A stretch of 64,000 nt of DNA from Chitinophagaceae bacterium. Lineage in GTDB: Bacteria > Bacteroidota > Bacteroidia > Chitinophagales > Chitinophagaceae. Shown one piece after another: positions 60,514-64,000 of the stretch (its first letter is position 1; each line of letters opens with the position of its first letter). Position numbers and translations under genes: made by a program. Location: NCBI GenBank assembly GCA_025449935.1, contig JANWIJ010000097.1, positions 1 through 64,000 on the forward strand, in the 5' to 3' direction. The notes under the pieces are model-generated. The model was not told the origin of the DNA. It searched no databases and was given only the letters and a program-made list of their open reading frames with translations.

Positions 60514-61572
60514 ATGACCCGCTACATCCTGTCCTTATGCCTCGTGGTAAGTACCACGGTTTATTCCCAAACCTCAGTTACGGCCATTAATGTCAGTATC
60601 GACAGCGCTGATTATTTCCTGCAAAAAGGTTTGCAGGAAAAAGAAAAAGGCCGCAGGCTTGAGTCGTTGAAAAACTTTGAAAAAGCTGCCCGGTATAATG
60701 GCAACAGCAAGGTAATAACTTCCGAACTGGCTTCAGCCTATCATGATCTGCGCCGTTATAACCTGGCAAGGGAAATGTATAAAAAACTTGTCTCGCTTGG
60801 TGATGAATCAGCATCTAATTATAAGCAAATTATGACCTTGTCATTCCAGCTCAAACAAAATGACGACGTGTTATTCTATGCCGATAAATTAAAAACAGCA
60901 GATCCATCCGAAAAAGTATTGTATTACGTCGGCAGGGTCAATTATGACATTGATAATTACGGGGAAGCTATTAAATACCTGAACGGTGCTGCTTCAGAGG
61001 ATCCCGCCAATGCGGAGATACCCTACCTGATTGCCCGCAGCTATGCAGACATGATGAATTATAAGCTGGCGGTTCCTTATTTCAAAAAAGCCATTGAACT
61101 GGATCCTTCAAAAAGCTATTGGATCTATGAGCTGGGTTTGATCTGCTATGCCATGCACAACGATAAAGAAGCATTGAAATATATCCTGGAAGCGGGAGAA
61201 AAAGGATTCAAGAAAGACAATGATTACCTGGAGAACCTGGGTATTGCCTACCTGAATGTTGGTAACCTCGAAGAAGGAGTAAATATTCTGAACGAAATAC
61301 TTAAAAGAAAACCCAGCGACCTGAATATCCTGAACATGGTTGCCGAAGCTTATTATTACAAGGGGAAATACAAGGATGCGATCAGCTATTGGGACAGGGT
61401 GCTGGAATATGACAAGGAAAGTGCCACCTCCCTGTACATGATCGGGATGTGCTACCAGAAAATGGGCGGTAAGGATAACTTGCAAAAAGGCATCGCGCTT
61501 TGTGACAAAGCCATTGAAATGGATCCCAGCCTGGCTTCTTACAAACAAAAGAAAATGATGGCAGGACTGTAA
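60514..61572 (+). CDS. Secreted TPR-repeat protein
   Basis: Signal peptide (MTRYILSLCLVVSTTVYSQ) and serial TPR motifs. Confidence 0.87.
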   Translation: MTRYILSLCLVVSTTVYSQTSVTAINVSIDSADYFLQKGLQEKEKGRRLESLKNFEKAARYNGNSKVITSELASAYHDLRRYNLAREMYKKLVSLGDESASNYKQIMTLSFQLKQNDDVLFYADKLKTADPSEKVLYYVGRVNYDIDNYGEAIKYLNGAASEDPANAEIPYLIARSYADMMNYKLAVPYFKKAIELDPSKSYWIYELGLICYAMHNDKEALKYILEAGEKGFKKDNDYLENLGIAYLNVGNLEEGVNILNEILKRKPSDLNILNMVAEAYYYKGKYKDAISYWDRVLEYDKESATSLYMIGMCYQKMGGKDNLQKGIALCDKAIEMDPSLASYKQKKMMAGL

Positions 61573-61598
61573 TCCACCTGCAGTCATTCAGCATATTG

Positions 61599-61632
61599 AG
61601 CAATCATGAATACATTCGTGATTGCTTTTTTT
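61599..61632. terminator. Terminator hairpin between convergent genes
   Basis: agcaatcatgaa-taca-ttcgtgattgct (12-bp stem with one G:U/T:G mismatch) then T-run. Confidence 0.75.
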
Positions 61633-61655
61633 ATGGCGGTCACCTGGCAGGAAAC

Positions 61656-63431
61656 CTACATCCGTTCAGGTACCCTGATCCCCAGCAAACCCATTCCCGA
61701 AGCAATAACATGGGCCGTCATTTCAGCGATCTGTAAACGAAGTTGTTTCTTTTCTTCCGATTCAGCATTCATAACCGAATGTTCGGCATAGAAGGTATTG
61801 AATGATTTGGCCAGGTTAAAGACATAAATCGCAATCACGGAAGGATTATGCTCAGCAACTGCCTGCTCCAGGACGGCAGGATATTGTTCGAGCGCCATAA
61901 TAAGATCCTTCTCCAGTTTCAACAGGCTTCCGGCCGGCTCCGGTTTCCCGGCTACCGACTGTTTCCGCAGTATTGATTTGATCCTGGCATGGGTGTATTG
62001 GATAAACGGCCCCGTAAAACCATGAAAATCGATCGATTCTTCGGGATTGAATATCATCCGTTTTTTTGGATCTACTCTTAACAGGAAAAACTTCAGGGCG
62101 CCCAAAGCAAGCGTGTCATACAATTCCTTCAATTCTGTAACTAAAAAATCTTTCACCTTGCCGAGTTCCTCTGTTTTCTGTTTTGCCACGTTCACCATTT
62201 CTTCGATCATTTCATCTGCATCCACGACAGTGCCTTCGCGGCTTTTCATCCTGCCGGAAGGAAGCTCAACCATGCCGTAATTCAAATGATAAATACTATC
62301 TGCATAAGGCTTCCCAAGCTTCTGCAAAATCAGTTTCAGCACTTTCATGTGGTAGTTCTGCTCATCAGCGATCACATAAATGCTCTGGTCATACCTGAAC
62401 TCTTCATATTTCTGCTGGGCCAGTCCAAGGTCCTGGGTGATGTAAACAGAGGTTCCGTCTTTTCTTAATACCAGTTTCTCATCCAGGCCTTCCGCGGTCA
62501 GATCAATCCACACACTGCCATCTTCTTTTTTAAAGAACAGCCCCTGTTGCAATCCTTCGTCAACAAATTTCTTACCGGGGAGGTATGTTTCGCTTTCATA
62601 ATACATCTTATCGAAATCACTCCCGATCCGGTCATAGGTTACATCAAACCCGGCATACACCCAGCTGTTCATTTTCTTCCACAGCGCAATCACATCAGGT
62701 TTGCCGGCTTCCCAGTCCTGTAACATTTGTTGGGCCTCTTTCATCAGGGGAGCTTCTTTTTCGGCTTCTTCCTTTTTCATTCCGCCGGCAGTCAATGCTT
62801 CAACTTCCTTTTTGTACGCGTCATTAAACTTCACATAATATTCACCAACGAAATGATCTCCTTTTGTATTCGTGGATTGTGGGGTAGCGCCATGGCCAAA
62901 CCGTTGCCACGCAATCATGCTTTTGCAGATATGGATTCCCCTGTCGTTCACCACACAGCTCTTAATTATTTCGCAGCCGCTTGCTTTCAGCATTTGGGCC
63001 ACACTCCATCCAAGGAAATTATTTCGCAGGTGACCCAGGTGTAATGGTTTATTGGTGTTGGGGGAGGAGTATTCCACCATTACTTTCTGCCGGTTTGCTT
63101 CTTTGAAGCCAAATCGTTTATTGCTGAATTCTGATTGTAGTACCTGTATCCAGTAATGGTCCGGGATTGTCAGGTTTAAGAACCCTTTGATAACATTATA
63201 AGCCGTGAAAAAATCCGGGTGGGCTTTGGTTAATGCGTTTCCTATTTCTTCACCCAGTTGTTCGGGCGATTTTTTCAGCTGTTTGACAAAGGAAAATAGA
63301 ACAAGCGTGTAATCCCCTTCAAATTCAGGCTTGGTGGTGCTGACAGTTAATTCAGACTCCTGGTAGTCCTGTCCGTATAAATCTTTTAAAGCCTTTACCA
63401 CAAGAGGCTTTACCTGGCTGACAATACTCAT
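61656..63431 (-). CDS. argS: Arginyl-tRNA synthetase
   Basis: MVEYSSPNTNKPLHLGHLRNNFLG (HIGH-type), MVELPSGRMKSREGTVVDAD (KMSKS-like), QYTHARIKSILRK. Confidence 0.96.
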   Translation of the reverse strand: MSIVSQVKPLVVKALKDLYGQDYQESELTVSTTKPEFEGDYTLVLFSFVKQLKKSPEQLGEEIGNALTKAHPDFFTAYNVIKGFLNLTIPDHYWIQVLQSEFSNKRFGFKEANRQKVMVEYSSPNTNKPLHLGHLRNNFLGWSVAQMLKASGCEIIKSCVVNDRGIHICKSMIAWQRFGHGATPQSTNTKGDHFVGEYYVKFNDAYKKEVEALTAGGMKKEEAEKEAPLMKEAQQMLQDWEAGKPDVIALWKKMNSWVYAGFDVTYDRIGSDFDKMYYESETYLPGKKFVDEGLQQGLFFKKEDGSVWIDLTAEGLDEKLVLRKDGTSVYITQDLGLAQQKYEEFRYDQSIYVIADEQNYHMKVLKLILQKLGKPYADSIYHLNYGMVELPSGRMKSREGTVVDADEMIEEMVNVAKQKTEELGKVKDFLVTELKELYDTLALGALKFFLLRVDPKKRMIFNPEESIDFHGFTGPFIQYTHARIKSILRKQSVAGKPEPAGSLLKLEKDLIMALEQYPAVLEQAVAEHNPSVIAIYVFNLAKSFNTFYAEHSVMNAESEEKKQLRLQIAEMTAHVIASGMGLLGIRVPERM

Positions 63432-63505
63432 CCCTGCTTTTAGTTTAACTGCAAATTTACGGCTGGAATTTGGGATTTGGTGGTGGTTTCAATTACTTTG
63501 CCGGC

Positions 63506-64000
63506 ATGCGACGGCATATCCATAATGCAAGAGACCTGCTGCTGCCGGTGATTGATTTTTTCTATCCGCCATTCCGGAAATTCATGGGTCTGCAAACCTT
63601 CCGGTATGCCGCTTCCGGTGGTATTAATACGGCGTTGGGGTTCGTGGTGTTTTATATCAGCTTTAAATTTATTTTCAGGGAGGTACCGGTTGACCTGGGG
63701 TTTTATACTTTTGAAGCACACAGTGCGGCACTGCTACTGTCATTCTGTGTTTGTTTTACGTTTGGTTTTTTCCTGATGAAGTATGTCGTATTCAGTGACT
63801 CCAAAATGAAGGGGAGGGTGCAGTTGTTCCGCTATTTCATGTTATACGTTTTCAACCTGGGTCTTAATTATGTTTTTTTGCGGCTGTTTGTTGAATCCCT
63901 TCATATCTATCCAACTTTCGCGCAGGTGATTACAACGGTCATTATTGTACTTTTCAGTTATGTGGCCCAACGGAATTTTACTTTCCGGATCAGGAATACA
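63506..64000 (+). CDS. GtrA-family membrane protein, truncated by window edge
   Basis: Open frame from ATG 63506: MRRHIHNARDLLLPVIDFFYPPFRKFMGLQTFRYAASGGINTALGFVVFYISFKFIF...FFLMKYVVFSD...YVAQRNFTFRIRNT; no stop before 64000, so absent from the ORF track. Confidence 0.85.
   Translation, partial: MRRHIHNARDLLLPVIDFFYPPFRKFMGLQTFRYAASGGINTALGFVVFYISFKFIFREVPVDLGFYTFEAHSAALLLSFCVCFTFGFFLMKYVVFSDSKMKGRVQLFRYFMLYVFNLGLNYVFLRLFVESLHIYPTFAQVITTVIIVLFSYVAQRNFTFRIRNT

Noticed and set aside
63440-63721. 93-aa minus-strand ORF
   Set aside because: Overlaps the better-supported plus-strand GtrA-family frame starting at 63506.
1-64000. CRISPR array, tRNA/rRNA, prophage or transposon signals
   Set aside because: No regularly spaced short repeats, cloverleaf-like segments, rRNA-like stretches, integrase/transposase ORFs or terminal inverted repeats were recognised by eye. 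A tRNAscan/Infernal run would be needed to be definitive.

Overview
This looks like an ordinary chromosomal window from a Bacteroidota genome, probably Chitinophagaceae-like. The taxonomic inference rests on GLPGLI/OMP-barrel proteins, DUF2851, TAnnTTTG-type -7 elements and large DUF5684-type LepB. It is densely packed with about 59 protein-coding genes. I saw no rRNA, no tRNA, no CRISPR array and no transposase or phage genes. Recognisable blocks are: (i) stress and signalling genes, including two class III cyclases, a caspase-family protein, a CSD protein and an ArsR/AHSA1 cassette; (ii) housekeeping genes (pdhB, lepB, cdd, ogt, topA, iscX/ferredoxin, maf, lipA, argS); (iii) a glycogen/maltodextrin block at about 45.6-60.4 kb (ROK kinase, sugar MFS, glgA, glgC, MFS, GH13, OMP barrel + GLPGLI, glgB), with a second GH13 paralogue at 13.5 kb. 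A partial GtrA-family ORF runs off the right edge and is missing from the ORF track. I did not find a clearly novel multi-gene system. The most interesting signals are motif-level departures in otherwise recognisable families: a ROK protein without its zinc cysteines, an NtrC-type regulator with no DNA-binding domain and a GSFTSA loop, a CarH-like B12 regulator lacking the residue expected to form the light-state ligand, two cyclases with non-canonical substrate-specifying residues, a PPP phosphatase with SDIEG in place of GDxHG, and a lipoprotein with a duplicated C-x17-C-x-C module. All family assignments were made by eye without database searches.
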